Positions 42,894 to 51,382 of a stretch of DNA of 56,781 bases are shown in pieces. How positions within the stretch are numbered: position 1 is the first letter of the stretch; every line of letters starts with the position of its first letter. The notes below the pieces were generated by a model that worked only from the letters and a program-made list of their open reading frames with translations, ran no database searches and was not told the origin of the DNA. Position numbers and translations under genes: made by a program. This DNA is from Candidatus Gastranaerophilales bacterium (GTDB lineage Bacteria; Cyanobacteriota; Vampirovibrionia; Gastranaerophilales; Gastranaerophilaceae). The DNA lies in assembly GCA_910587175.1 (NCBI GenBank), contig CAJULH010000007.1, positions 1 to 56,781 of the forward strand, in the 5' to 3' direction.

Positions 42894-43772
42894 ATGACCG
42901 GCGAAACAACAAATGAAGAAAAGTATTACAAATTCGGAATTATAGGCTTTCCTATCGGACATTCATTGAGTTCTGTAATGCATGAAGCAGCTCTTAAATC
43001 CCTGGACTTAAAGGGGGAGTATCAAACCCTTGAAACAAAGCCTGAAGATTTAATCGACAGAATAAAGATGTTAAAGAGGGATAATTTTAACGGTTTCAAT
43101 GTAACCATTCCCCATAAAGTACCTGTATCTTTGTTTTTATCTAAAGTGGATGAATATGCAAACCTTGCAGGAAGCGTTAATACAATAAAAATTTTGGAAG
43201 ACAAATCATTGGAAGGATTTAATACCGATGTTTACGGCTATATTAAAGCAATTCCTGACGATGTTGACCTTAAGGGCAAAAAAGCTGCAATTTTAGGCAC
43301 AGGCGGCGCTGCAAGAGCTGTTATTGTCGGGCTTAAAAGTCTCGGGGTGGCTGAAATTACACTCTTTACAAGGAATATAATAGACTCTCACCAAACAGCA
43401 GAAACTTTCAGAAATAAATTTCCCGATTTAAAAATAAACCTGGTACAAAATGAGTTTTTACAAACTCTGGAAGAATTTTCAATAGTTACAAATACAACTC
43501 CTTTGGGTATGAGAGGCTTTCATGCCGGGATTTCCCCCTTTAATGAAGAATTAATCAACACCCTTCCAAAGGATGGCATTGTATATGATATTGTCTACAA
43601 CCCCACAAAGACAGAGCTTCTAAAGCAGACAATAAAAGCCGGCAGGCGCGCAATAGGCGGGCTTGATATGCTTGTATACCAGGGAGCAAGAGCATTTGAA
43701 ATCTGGACAGGAATCAAACCCGAACCTGACAAAATGAAAATAGCGGCACTTGAAAAGCTTTTGGATTCTTGA
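42894..43772 (+). CDS. aroE: Shikimate dehydrogenase (NADP+)
   Basis: AroE reduces 3-dehydroshikimate in the chorismate pathway. The 292 residues contain the substrate serines in GFPIGHSLSSVMHEA, the catalytic Lys in FNVTIPHKVPV, GSVNTIK, the Asp in GFNTDVYGY, the nucleotide-binding AILGTGGAARAVIVGLKSLG, and the C-terminal GLDMLVYQGARAFEIWTG. It starts 27 bp after topA with AGCGGAGGAAAA upstream, so it is probably in the same operon. Confidence 0.95.
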   Translation: MTGETTNEEKYYKFGIIGFPIGHSLSSVMHEAALKSLDLKGEYQTLETKPEDLIDRIKMLKRDNFNGFNVTIPHKVPVSLFLSKVDEYANLAGSVNTIKILEDKSLEGFNTDVYGYIKAIPDDVDLKGKKAAILGTGGAARAVIVGLKSLGVAEITLFTRNIIDSHQTAETFRNKFPDLKINLVQNEFLQTLEEFSIVTNTTPLGMRGFHAGISPFNEELINTLPKDGIVYDIVYNPTKTELLKQTIKAGRRAIGGLDMLVYQGARAFEIWTGIKPEPDKMKIAALEKLLDS

Positions 43773-43794
43773 GAAGAGAGATTACAAGTAATTT

Positions 43795-44310
43795 CTATAT
43801 TTCATCACTCTGGTTTGTAAGCAGCATTTGAAGCTTTTCTCTCCAAACCTTTGATTCAAGATTTGTTTTAGCGGCTATCATTTTATCCTGAAGCTTATTA
43901 ACATAATCCTGCTCATCTTTGGTTCTGCCATAATCTGATATTGCCCCGAGAGCCATAAGATTTGCAGGTGCATTTGCCCAAATAACTGCGGTTTCAACCT
44001 TGTTGCGTGCTTCTTTAAGACCTTCATCCGTCATAAAACATTTAAAACTTGCAACAGATTTTACCTTGCCATTTTCGTTTATTCTGTCATTTTTTTCCTG
44101 GATAATTCCAGCGTAAGCAGGTACACTGGTACCATCACCTTTCGTTACTTTGCCGAAAAGAAAGATATCAATACCCTTTTCATCGGTTATTTGATTATAA
44201 AGTTCTCTTTTGTAGCCAAGCATTTTATTTATGACAGGTTCATCGTCTTTATTTAGAAGCTTTATCCCTTTGAAATTGTATGTACTATAACTTACAGGGT
44301 TAATTCTCAT
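43795..44310 (-). CDS. Hypothetical protein with N-terminal M-x-I...NFKG motif
   Basis: The 171-residue product starts MRINPVSYSTYNFKGIKLL and has an alpha/beta appearance with a central IDIFLFGKVTKGD and a helical C-terminal half (GLKEARNKVETAVIWANAP). It has no signal peptide or membrane segment. GAGGAA lies about 10 bases before the ATG. I recognise no family. Its N-terminal pattern (M, basic or polar, I, about ten residues, N-F-x-G) is shared with the broken gene at 28344-29075. It is convergent with aroE and upstream of a large gene-free gap. Confidence 0.7.
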   Translation of the reverse strand: MRINPVSYSTYNFKGIKLLNKDDEPVINKMLGYKRELYNQITDEKGIDIFLFGKVTKGDGTSVPAYAGIIQEKNDRINENGKVKSVASFKCFMTDEGLKEARNKVETAVIWANAPANLMALGAISDYGRTKDEQDYVNKLQDKMIAAKTNLESKVWREKLQMLLTNQSDEI

Positions 44311-44715
44311 TTTTCAAAATTCCTCATTATACTGTGGTCGTTGTTTTATTTTATATATAAATAAAACCCGTAAATAAAAAAATTACCAACTTTAGCATAT
44401 TTTTTAACTTATCTTGTAACAAATTGTTAATATAAAAAATATATATGTTATATATCATTTAAGTGTGGAATTTAATAAGTGGTTAGTTCTTCTCTTTTCC
44501 ACTCCTTCCTCCATTATGATATAGATTTTATCCTAAAAAGGTGTATTGAGGGCGGTTTCGCCTGATGTATGCCTTTTTCTTTTATTTCTGGATTTTATTT
44601 AAAGTGCAAGGCTTTTATTCTATTTTGGGCATATTTTTTTGTCAATAAAATTTTTTGTAGGATAATGTTTAAGGTAAGTAAAGTTTGATTTTGAGTGGTT
44701 TAAAAACAGCAATTT
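44311..44715. other. Gene-free gap upstream of uvrA
   Basis: These 405 bases are very AT-rich and hold no convincing ORF. A possible small transcript starts near a TATATAT-rich block (about 44440-44455). It would include GTGG...CCAC (44480-44503, approximate) and end at the hairpin listed at 44535-44579. The rest is presumably the promoter and leader of uvrA and the promoter of the minus-strand gene ending at 43795; I cannot place their -35/-10 boxes with confidence. Confidence 0.35.
44535..44579 (+). terminator. Terminator-like hairpin in the uvrA upstream gap
   Basis: AAAAAGG (44535-44541) pairs with CCTTTTT (44572-44578), with GGCG-GTTT-CGCC (44551-44562) at the apex. No plus-strand gene lies just upstream, so it may end a small RNA or act in the leader. 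Confidence 0.5.
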
Positions 44716-47604
44716 ATGAATGATAAAATAGTGATAAGGAATGCAAAGGAGCACAATTTAAAAAATGTGTCTCTTGAACTTCCAAAGAATGAACTTATTG
44801 TATTTACAGGGGTTTCAGGCAGCGGAAAAAGCTCTCTTGCCTTTGATACAATCTTTGCAGAGGGGCAAAGAAGATATGTTGAAAGCCTTTCGACATATGC
44901 AAGACAATTTTTGGGACAGATGGATAAACCGGATGTTGAGTCTATAGACGGACTTTCGCCTGCAATTTCAATCGACCAGAAATCAACAACAAATAACCCC
45001 CGTTCTACCGTTGGTACAATCACAGAAATTTATGATTACTTGAGACTTTTATACGCACGCGCAGGCACCCCGTATTGCCCGGAATGCGGCGCTCCGATTG
45101 TCCCCCAGACTGTGGATGAAATTGTTGCAAAAATTTTGGAACTTCCTGAAAACACTAAAATACAAATTATCGCCCCGATTGTTCGCGGCAAAAAGGGAGA
45201 ATTCCAGAATGTAATATCCGAATTAAAGCAGGAAGGATTTATCCGACTTAAAATAGACGGAGAAATTTATAATCTGGATGAAGATGAAATCAGCCTTTCA
45301 AAAACCGTAAAACACAATATTGACGTTGTAATCGACAGAATTGTAATAAAAGAAGGAATAAAAAGCCGTCTTTTTGACAGCGTGCAGACAGCACTCACCA
45401 GAGCAAACGGGCTTATGGCACTTGATGTGCTTGGCGGCACTGCTGCCAACAAAAATAACGGTGAAAGTTCTGACGGCAACTCAATCAAGCCTTATGAAAA
45501 AATATTCTCAGAAAAACTAAGCTGCCCTAAATGCAATCTGAATTTTGAAGAAATTACTCCGAGAATTTTCAGTTTTAACGCACCTTATGGCGCCTGCAAA
45601 GTTTGTAACGGTCTTGGCGCACATTATGAAGTATCTGATGCGCTTGTTGTTCCTGATACTGAAAAAAGTTTAAGAGGAGGGGCAATTTACCCTTGGGCAA
45701 AGACTTCAAACCAATATTATACAGACGTTTTATTATCCGTTTGCGAGCATTACGGAATTGACCCTGATAAACCCTTTAAATCCCTGTCGCCGGCACAAAA
45801 GGGAATAATTCTTTACGGAAATGATATGGAAACAATTAAAATGCGCTACTGTGACTTTGGCACAAAGCATATGAGAACGCATTATCAGCCTTATATGGGC
45901 GTCATTCCTTATATGATGAAAAAGTATGAACAATCAGACAGCGATATTATTCGTGCTGAAATTCAAAAATATATGACGGAAATTCCCTGTAATGCTTGCA
46001 AGGGTGCAAGATTGAATCCTTTTGTTCTAAGCGTTAAGATTCAGGATAAAAATATCTATGATTTTTGCTGTATGAGTGTGGATAAGGCTTATGAATTTAT
46101 TGAAGATTTATATTTAAGCTTTGACGATTATAAAATGGCAATTGCAAAACAGATTTTGGATGAAATCCGCGCCAGATTAAAATTCTTGCTTGATGTCGGG
46201 CTGAATTATTTAACCCTTGCAAGAAGCGCAGGAACTTTATCCGGCGGCGAAGCACAGAGAATTCGCCTTGCAACCCAGATAGGATCAGGACTTTCAGGAG
46301 TATTATACGTACTGGATGAACCCTCTATCGGGCTGCACCAACGCGATAATGAAATGTTAATTAAGACTTTAACAAAGCTTAGAAACCTTGGAAACACGCT
46401 GATTGTAGTAGAACACGACGAGGACACCATCCGCTCTGCAGACCATATTGTAGATATCGGTCCTAAGGCAGGAGTCCATGGCGGACATATTATCGCACAG
46501 GGCAGCGTTAAAGACATTGAAAATGCCAAAGATTCAATCACGGGGCAATATTTAAAGGGAAAATTAAATATTCCGGTGCCCAAAAAAACGCGCCTTGGAA
46601 ACGGAAATTTCTTGGAGGTTAAAGGCGCCTCATTGAACAATTTAAAAAATATTGATGTAAATATACCTTTGGGTAAAATTGTTGCCGTAACAGGTGTCTC
46701 AGGCAGTGGAAAATCAACCCTTGTAAATGATATTATCTATGAATTTGCCCTGCATAAATTAAGGGGCAACCGCCCGAAGCCAAAAGGTGTGGATACAATT
46801 AAAGGTTTTGAAAACGTGGATAAGATTGTCCTTGTTGACCAATCCCCCATAGGGCGCACACCGAGGTCAAACCCTGCAACGTATACAGATGTTTTTACCC
46901 ATATAAGAGACCTCTTTGCGCAGACAAACGAAGCAAAAGTGCGCGGATATAAGCAGGGAAGGTTTTCCTTCAACGTCAAAGGCGGAAGGTGCGAAAAATG
47001 CAAGGGCGACGGTGTCTTAAAGATTGAGATGAACTTTTTATCCGATGTTTATGTAAAGTGCGATGTCTGCAAAGGAAAAAGGTACAATCAGGAAACATTA
47101 GAGGTTAAATATAAAGGAAAGAGCATATCTGATGTTCTCGATATGACCGTTGAAGAGGCGCTTGAATTCTTTAAAAATGTACCAAGAATTGCAACCAGAT
47201 TACAAACGCTTTATGATGTGGGATTAGAATACATAAAACTTGGCCAAAGCGCCACAACTCTTTCAGGCGGCGAAGCACAGAGAGTAAAGCTTGCGCTTGA
47301 ATTAAACAAACGCGCAACGGGAAAAACTCTTTATTTAATGGATGAACCATCCACAGGTCTTCACTGGTTTGATGTGGATAAACTTGTTAAAATATTGCAT
47401 CAGCTTGCTGACAATGGCAACACCGTTTTAATCATTGAACACAACTTAGACATTATAAAATGTGCCGATTATATTATAGACCTTGGTCCGGAGGGCGGTG
47501 TCGGCGGCGGAGAGGTGATTGCAAAAGGCACGCCAAAACAGATAATCAAAAATAAAGATTCCTACACTGCAAAATTTTTAAAACCTTATATTGAAAAAGG
47601 ATAG
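44716..47604 (+). CDS. uvrA: UvrABC excinuclease subunit A
   Basis: UvrA is the damage-recognition ATPase of nucleotide excision repair. The 962-residue protein has two ABC modules: Walker A in FTGVSGSGKSSLAFDTIF and TGVSGSGKSTLVNDIIY, and signatures LSGGEAQRIRLATQIG and LSGGEAQRVKLALELN. It also has zinc modules at CPECGAPI, CPKCNLNF with CKVCNGLG, and CEKCKGDGVL with CDVCKGKRYN. The UvrB-binding and insertion regions are of normal size. It stands alone with a 405-bp gap upstream. Confidence 0.97.
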   Translation: MNDKIVIRNAKEHNLKNVSLELPKNELIVFTGVSGSGKSSLAFDTIFAEGQRRYVESLSTYARQFLGQMDKPDVESIDGLSPAISIDQKSTTNNPRSTVGTITEIYDYLRLLYARAGTPYCPECGAPIVPQTVDEIVAKILELPENTKIQIIAPIVRGKKGEFQNVISELKQEGFIRLKIDGEIYNLDEDEISLSKTVKHNIDVVIDRIVIKEGIKSRLFDSVQTALTRANGLMALDVLGGTAANKNNGESSDGNSIKPYEKIFSEKLSCPKCNLNFEEITPRIFSFNAPYGACKVCNGLGAHYEVSDALVVPDTEKSLRGGAIYPWAKTSNQYYTDVLLSVCEHYGIDPDKPFKSLSPAQKGIILYGNDMETIKMRYCDFGTKHMRTHYQPYMGVIPYMMKKYEQSDSDIIRAEIQKYMTEIPCNACKGARLNPFVLSVKIQDKNIYDFCCMSVDKAYEFIEDLYLSFDDYKMAIAKQILDEIRARLKFLLDVGLNYLTLARSAGTLSGGEAQRIRLATQIGSGLSGVLYVLDEPSIGLHQRDNEMLIKTLTKLRNLGNTLIVVEHDEDTIRSADHIVDIGPKAGVHGGHIIAQGSVKDIENAKDSITGQYLKGKLNIPVPKKTRLGNGNFLEVKGASLNNLKNIDVNIPLGKIVAVTGVSGSGKSTLVNDIIYEFALHKLRGNRPKPKGVDTIKGFENVDKIVLVDQSPIGRTPRSNPATYTDVFTHIRDLFAQTNEAKVRGYKQGRFSFNVKGGRCEKCKGDGVLKIEMNFLSDVYVKCDVCKGKRYNQETLEVKYKGKSISDVLDMTVEEALEFFKNVPRIATRLQTLYDVGLEYIKLGQSATTLSGGEAQRVKLALELNKRATGKTLYLMDEPSTGLHWFDVDKLVKILHQLADNGNTVLIIEHNLDIIKCADYIIDLGPEGGVGGGEVIAKGTPKQIIKNKDSYTAKFLKPYIEKG

Positions 47605-47703
47605 GTCATACTTTAAAAACTTAGTTATTTTCTATCTCCTCATGTGGGATATTTTTTCTTTTAGAGCAGGATATTCTCTTTTTATATTGAAAGGAGAATT
47701 TTT

Positions 47704-47982
47704 ATGTGTAAAACTTATGATGCGATTTATAAAATTGCAAAAACCGTTGAATCTGATGTTTTAGTTCTTTGGGTAGGACATAAAAGAATTTCAGGTACAC
47801 TTATTGACTGCAAAGAAGAAAAATGTATGGACGAAGTTATTACACTTCAAGACGCAACTGTTGAATGTCATCATCAGGATGGCATGAAACACAAACATTC
47901 TTTCAGATGGTTAAATATTCCGTCTCATCATATCAAAGCATTCACATTCAAATGCTGCGTTTTAGACATTGAAATGGAATAG
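47704..47982 (+). CDS. Small Cys/His-rich hypothetical protein
   Basis: This 92-residue protein has an excellent AAAGGAGAA ribosome-binding site. It carries five cysteines and eight histidines (ECHHQDGMKHKHSF, IPSHHIKAFTFKCC), suggesting metal binding. The alternating hydrophobic pattern (VLVLWVGHKRISGTLID) suggests a small beta-barrel. There is no signal peptide. A terminator follows, so it is a single-gene unit. I recognise no family. Confidence 0.72.
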   Translation: MCKTYDAIYKIAKTVESDVLVLWVGHKRISGTLIDCKEEKCMDEVITLQDATVECHHQDGMKHKHSFRWLNIPSHHIKAFTFKCCVLDIEME

Positions 47983-48075
47983 TTTTCTGTTTTAAAACTC
48001 AAAACTATGCTTTGGTAGAGTTTAAAAGACACGCGGCAGAAAATTGAAACCTGCCAAAAGCAGCAAATATTCAAA

Positions 48076-48117
48076 AAAAACGCCCTCCTTGAAAATTCAG
48101 AAGGGCGTTTAATTTTT
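48076..48117 (+). terminator. Intrinsic terminator after the small Cys/His-rich gene
   Basis: AAACGCCCT (48078-48086) pairs with AGGGCGTTT (48102-48110), followed by AATTTTTAAA. It lies about 95 bp after the stop codon and is preceded by an A-tract, so it may also work on the minus strand. Confidence 0.7.
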
Positions 48118-48260
48118 AAATAATTATACAATTACTAAAACAGCTCGCTTATAACTTGGGTTAAAGCTTCTATAAAGTATTTAAGTAAACTTTTATATTG
48201 TTAAAACAGGATAATAATTTTTTGCGCTTGAAAACTTGATTTATATACAAACCTGTCTGT

Positions 48261-48290
48261 TTGAAAACCGTCATTTTTTTGTGCTAAGAT
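48261..48290 (+). promoter_or_regulatory. Promoter of the U32-family gene (probably leaderless)
   Basis: TTGAAA (48261-48266), an 18-bp spacer, then an extended -10, TGC-TAAGAT (48282-48290). The ATG is 7 bases further on and no ribosome-binding site exists. The gap 47983-48297 holds only this and the terminator. Confidence 0.5.
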
Positions 48291-48297
48291 TTCTGGT

Positions 48298-49578
48298 ATG
48301 AACAATATTGAACTTTTAATGCCTGCGGGCAACATTGAGAAAATGCGCTATGCTTATTCTTACGGAGCAGATGCGTGCTATCTTGGTATGGTAGATTATT
48401 CGCTAAGAACTATGAGAAAGGGAGAGCTCATCACAAGGGATAACCTGAAAATCGCTGTGGATGAAGCAAGAAGAATAAACAAAAAAGTTTATTTAACATT
48501 AAATATCTTTGCATATGATAATGACATTAAAAAACTTTATGAAGACATTGAAACAATAAAAGATGCTGCCCCGCATGCTATTATTTTAAGCGACTTTGGA
48601 GTGTATAATACCGTAAAAAAAGAACTGCCCGATATCGATATCCATATCTCAACCCAAACAAACACTCTGAATTCGGAAGCTGTTAAATTTTGGAGAGATT
48701 TAGGCGCAAAAAGAGTGATTTTAGCGCGGGAACTTTCTTTTAAGCAAATTGAAGTTATAAGAAAAGAAGTACCGGATATTGAGCTTGAATGTTTTGTACA
48801 CGGGTCACAGTGTATGAGCTATTCCGGGCGATGCCTGCTCTCTGATTATATGACAGGGCACGAAAGAAAAGCAAACCACGGAGGGTGTGCACAGCCCTGC
48901 AGATGGAGCTACAAGCTTCTTGAAGAAACAAGACCCGGACAGTATTATGAAATAGTTCAGGACGAAAAAGGCTCCCATATATTATCCCCGAAAGATTTAT
49001 GCCTGGTAAGATATGTTAAAGACCTTCGTGATATCAGTATAGATTCTGTTAAGGTAGAAGGCAGAACAAAGAGCCTTTACTATGTTTCGGCTGTGTCCAA
49101 AGCATACAGGGATGTTTTAGATGAAAAAATTTCAGCAGATGAAGGTTTTATTGAACTTTTAAAGGTTGGAAACAGAGGATATACAAACGGTTTCTTCCTT
49201 GGAGACAACAACTCTGAAAGCTACAGCTATGATATTTCAAAGGGCTTAGCGGGGGCAGATTTTCTTGGTATTGTTTTAGAAAAAAAGGGTAACAAATTTA
49301 AAGTTTGTTTCAAAAACAAAGTCAGGCTGAATGATGAAGCAGAAATAATAACTCCCCAATATTCAACAAAAGTAAGGATTGTTGAAATTTTGAATGAATC
49401 CAGGGAAGATAATGAAATAGCCAACACAAATGATGAAGCCTGGATAGAATTTAGAGAAGAAGGAGAAGGGCTCGATTCAACCCTTTGGCAAAAAGAATGG
49501 AACTGGGCACTTTTAAGAACAACTGGAATTAAAAATTTTGATAGCAATGAGGCTGGAGAATGTACTGTATGCGAATAA
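48298..49578 (+). CDS. Peptidase U32-family protein (TrhP/YegQ-like tRNA hydroxylation type)
   Basis: The 426-residue product opens IELLMPAGNIEKMRYAYSYG with GADACYLGM. It carries the family signature ELECFVHGSQCMSYSGRCLL with DYMTGHERKANHGGCAQPCRW, whose cysteines bind an iron-sulfur cluster in characterised relatives. U32 proteins were first called collagenases; close homologs (TrhP) use prephenate to hydroxylate U34 of certain tRNAs. I favour the tRNA role because the C-terminal domain (SVKVEGRTKSLYYVSAVSKA) matches that branch. It overlaps the phosphatase gene by 10 bp. Confidence 0.87.
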   Translation: MNNIELLMPAGNIEKMRYAYSYGADACYLGMVDYSLRTMRKGELITRDNLKIAVDEARRINKKVYLTLNIFAYDNDIKKLYEDIETIKDAAPHAIILSDFGVYNTVKKELPDIDIHISTQTNTLNSEAVKFWRDLGAKRVILARELSFKQIEVIRKEVPDIELECFVHGSQCMSYSGRCLLSDYMTGHERKANHGGCAQPCRWSYKLLEETRPGQYYEIVQDEKGSHILSPKDLCLVRYVKDLRDISIDSVKVEGRTKSLYYVSAVSKAYRDVLDEKISADEGFIELLKVGNRGYTNGFFLGDNNSESYSYDISKGLAGADFLGIVLEKKGNKFKVCFKNKVRLNDEAEIITPQYSTKVRIVEILNESREDNEIANTNDEAWIEFREEGEGLDSTLWQKEWNWALLRTTGIKNFDSNEAGECTVCE

Positions 49579-50048
49579 AACCGGATTTCAATTTAGATTC
49601 AATATTTGATATAAAAGAAGAAGAACTTTTGGCACGCGGCATAAAATGTATATTTTTTGACCTTGATTCAACTGTAATGCAATCTAAAACAGGAAAATTT
49701 ACCCCCGAAACCCTGAAATTTTTGAACAGACTTTCTAAAAAATTTAAAATTGCAATAGTTTCAAATAACTGCAAAAAGCATTATATCAATAAGGTTGAAG
49801 AGCAGTGCGACATTAAGATTTATTCCAACGCCAAAAAACCTGATACAAAAGTGTTAAAACTTGCCTGCAGGGAATTTAACATAGATGAAAAAGAAGCCTG
49901 CATGGTAGGAGACAGACCCCTGACCGATATTCTTGCAGGAAAAAAGGCAAATATGACAACAATTCTTGTTGATTCCATTTCAAAAGATAAGGAAGGAATT
50001 CTGACAAGATTTGTACGTTTCCTTGAAAGGCTTTCTATAAGAAAATAG
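49569..50048 (+). CDS. YqeG-family HAD (subclass IIIA) phosphatase
   Basis: The 159-residue HAD protein has motif I CIFFDLDSTVMQ (nucleophile Asp and general acid Asp), motif II IVSNN, and motifs III/IV in KPDTKVLKLAC and ACMVGDRPLTDILAGKKANM. This matches YqeG, found next to ribosome-assembly GTPase genes in Firmicutes; the PGP-like branch includes phosphatidylglycerophosphate phosphatase. ATG 49569 has GGAG 10 bases upstream, while ATG 49560 is only one base from it. It is cotranscribed with the U32 gene. Confidence 0.87.
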   Translation: MRIKPDFNLDSIFDIKEEELLARGIKCIFFDLDSTVMQSKTGKFTPETLKFLNRLSKKFKIAIVSNNCKKHYINKVEEQCDIKIYSNAKKPDTKVLKLACREFNIDEKEACMVGDRPLTDILAGKKANMTTILVDSISKDKEGILTRFVRFLERLSIRK

Positions 50049-50199
50049 TAGATTTGAATTTGGCTTTTACTGCAACTGCATATTTATAGTCTTGTAAACT
50101 TTTATTACATTTTTAAGCGCAAACCGTATTTACTCTAAACCTTAAAGGCTTTTGAGCCGATAACTTTTTGTGTGAAGCATATAAATTAGTGGAGATTCA

Positions 50200-51321
50200 A
50201 TGCCTGAAAACATTAAAGGAGTAGGTTCGAAAGACTATACAAGCCTGAAACTGGACTTGGAAAATAAAGAAAGAAAAGCGGAAACACTTTCAGCTCAAAG
50301 TAATTCATCCAAAAAAAGCGATGAAACAGAATTTTTGGATGTTGATTTTGATGATATGAGTCTTGAAGATGTTCAAAAAACAGTACTTGAGCTTCAAACA
50401 GAACTTATGGTCATACAAACCCAGCTTAAAAGCCTTGAAGAGCTTATAAAGTCTGATGAAAAAATACAAAAAATGTATGAAAAACAGTACGAATCATATG
50501 AAGCAGAACTTGATAAACTTTTAAACGAAGTAAAAAATGCCGAAACCGCAGATGAAAAAGACAGAATGCAGTTAAGAATTTCAAACATCAAAAGTTCTAT
50601 GGGTTCACTTTCAATGCAGATACAATCAGCCATAAATCTTATATATGACCATAAAAATATGTCATCTTCCTTAAAAAGTGAATATTCAAAAACAAATATG
50701 AATTATCAAAGTGCAATGATGGCACAAAATTCCAAACTACAGGCACAAGCACTTGCAAATGCACAGGCAGCAGCTAGTTTGAACTCTGCATCTGGCATTT
50801 CTTCAACTCCAAATGCCCAAACAACGGAAGTAGCCCAGGATGCATCTGCTACACCCAAAGGCGCTTCTACGGGCAGAGTGAGCGATAATATGCTAAATGC
50901 ACTTAAAAACTGGGAAGGGCTTAGAACCACTGCATACAGATGCCCCGCAGGTGTTTGGACAATCGGATATGGACATACCAAAGGTGTTTCAGAAGGACAG
51001 ACAATATCAGAAGCCCAGGCAGAACAATACTTAAGACAGGACTTACAAAGCTTCGAAAATGAAGTAACAAATATGGCAAATGCCGCGGGAGTAAAGCTTT
51101 CGCAGGGGCAATTCGACGCACTTGTAAGCTTTGCGTACAACTGTGGCGGCGGAGCTTTGCAAAAATCCGGAATTTTAGGCATGCTAAAAACGGAAGAAGG
51201 AAAAAAGCCCGATATTGCTGCTGCGGCAAATAAGATGAACGAATATGTCCATGGCGGCGGTCAGGTACTCCCCGGACTTGTTTCAAGAAGAAAAACAGAA
51301 TCTTCCTGGCTTTATGCGTAA
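50200..51321 (+). CDS. GH24 lysozyme with N-terminal coiled-coil region
   Basis: The last 150 residues are a phage-type lysozyme (GH24): LKNWEGLRTTAYRCPAGVWT with TIGYGHT. The catalytic residues Glu239, Cys248 and Thr254 fit the E-8-(D/C)-5-T spacing, and FDALVSFAYNCGGGAL follows. The first 180 residues have a strong coiled coil (VLELQTELMVIQTQLKSLEE, then IQKMYEKQYESYEAELDKLL) and an Ala/Ser/Thr/Gln linker. There is no signal peptide or holin gene, and no phage gene nearby, so this looks like a domesticated enzyme. GTGGAG precedes the ATG. Confidence 0.87.
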   Translation: MPENIKGVGSKDYTSLKLDLENKERKAETLSAQSNSSKKSDETEFLDVDFDDMSLEDVQKTVLELQTELMVIQTQLKSLEELIKSDEKIQKMYEKQYESYEAELDKLLNEVKNAETADEKDRMQLRISNIKSSMGSLSMQIQSAINLIYDHKNMSSSLKSEYSKTNMNYQSAMMAQNSKLQAQALANAQAAASLNSASGISSTPNAQTTEVAQDASATPKGASTGRVSDNMLNALKNWEGLRTTAYRCPAGVWTIGYGHTKGVSEGQTISEAQAEQYLRQDLQSFENEVTNMANAAGVKLSQGQFDALVSFAYNCGGGALQKSGILGMLKTEEGKKPDIAAAANKMNEYVHGGGQVLPGLVSRRKTESSWLYA

Positions 51322-51366
51322 GTTTTTTTGAGGCATTTTCCACACTGCCCGAAGGCAAAAACTTTG

Positions 51367-51375
51367 TGGTATAAT
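51367..51375 (+). promoter_or_regulatory. Extended -10 promoter of the AraC-family gene (leaderless)
   Basis: TGG-TATAAT (51367-51375) is an extended -10 with no recognisable -35. The ATG at 51383 is 7 bases downstream and no ribosome-binding site is present. Confidence 0.5.
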
Positions 51376-51382
51376 TTTTCAA

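Noticed and set aside
50200..51321. Prophage remnant
   Set aside because: The lysozyme domain is the only phage-like feature; no integrase, holin, terminase, capsid or attachment-site repeat lies nearby.
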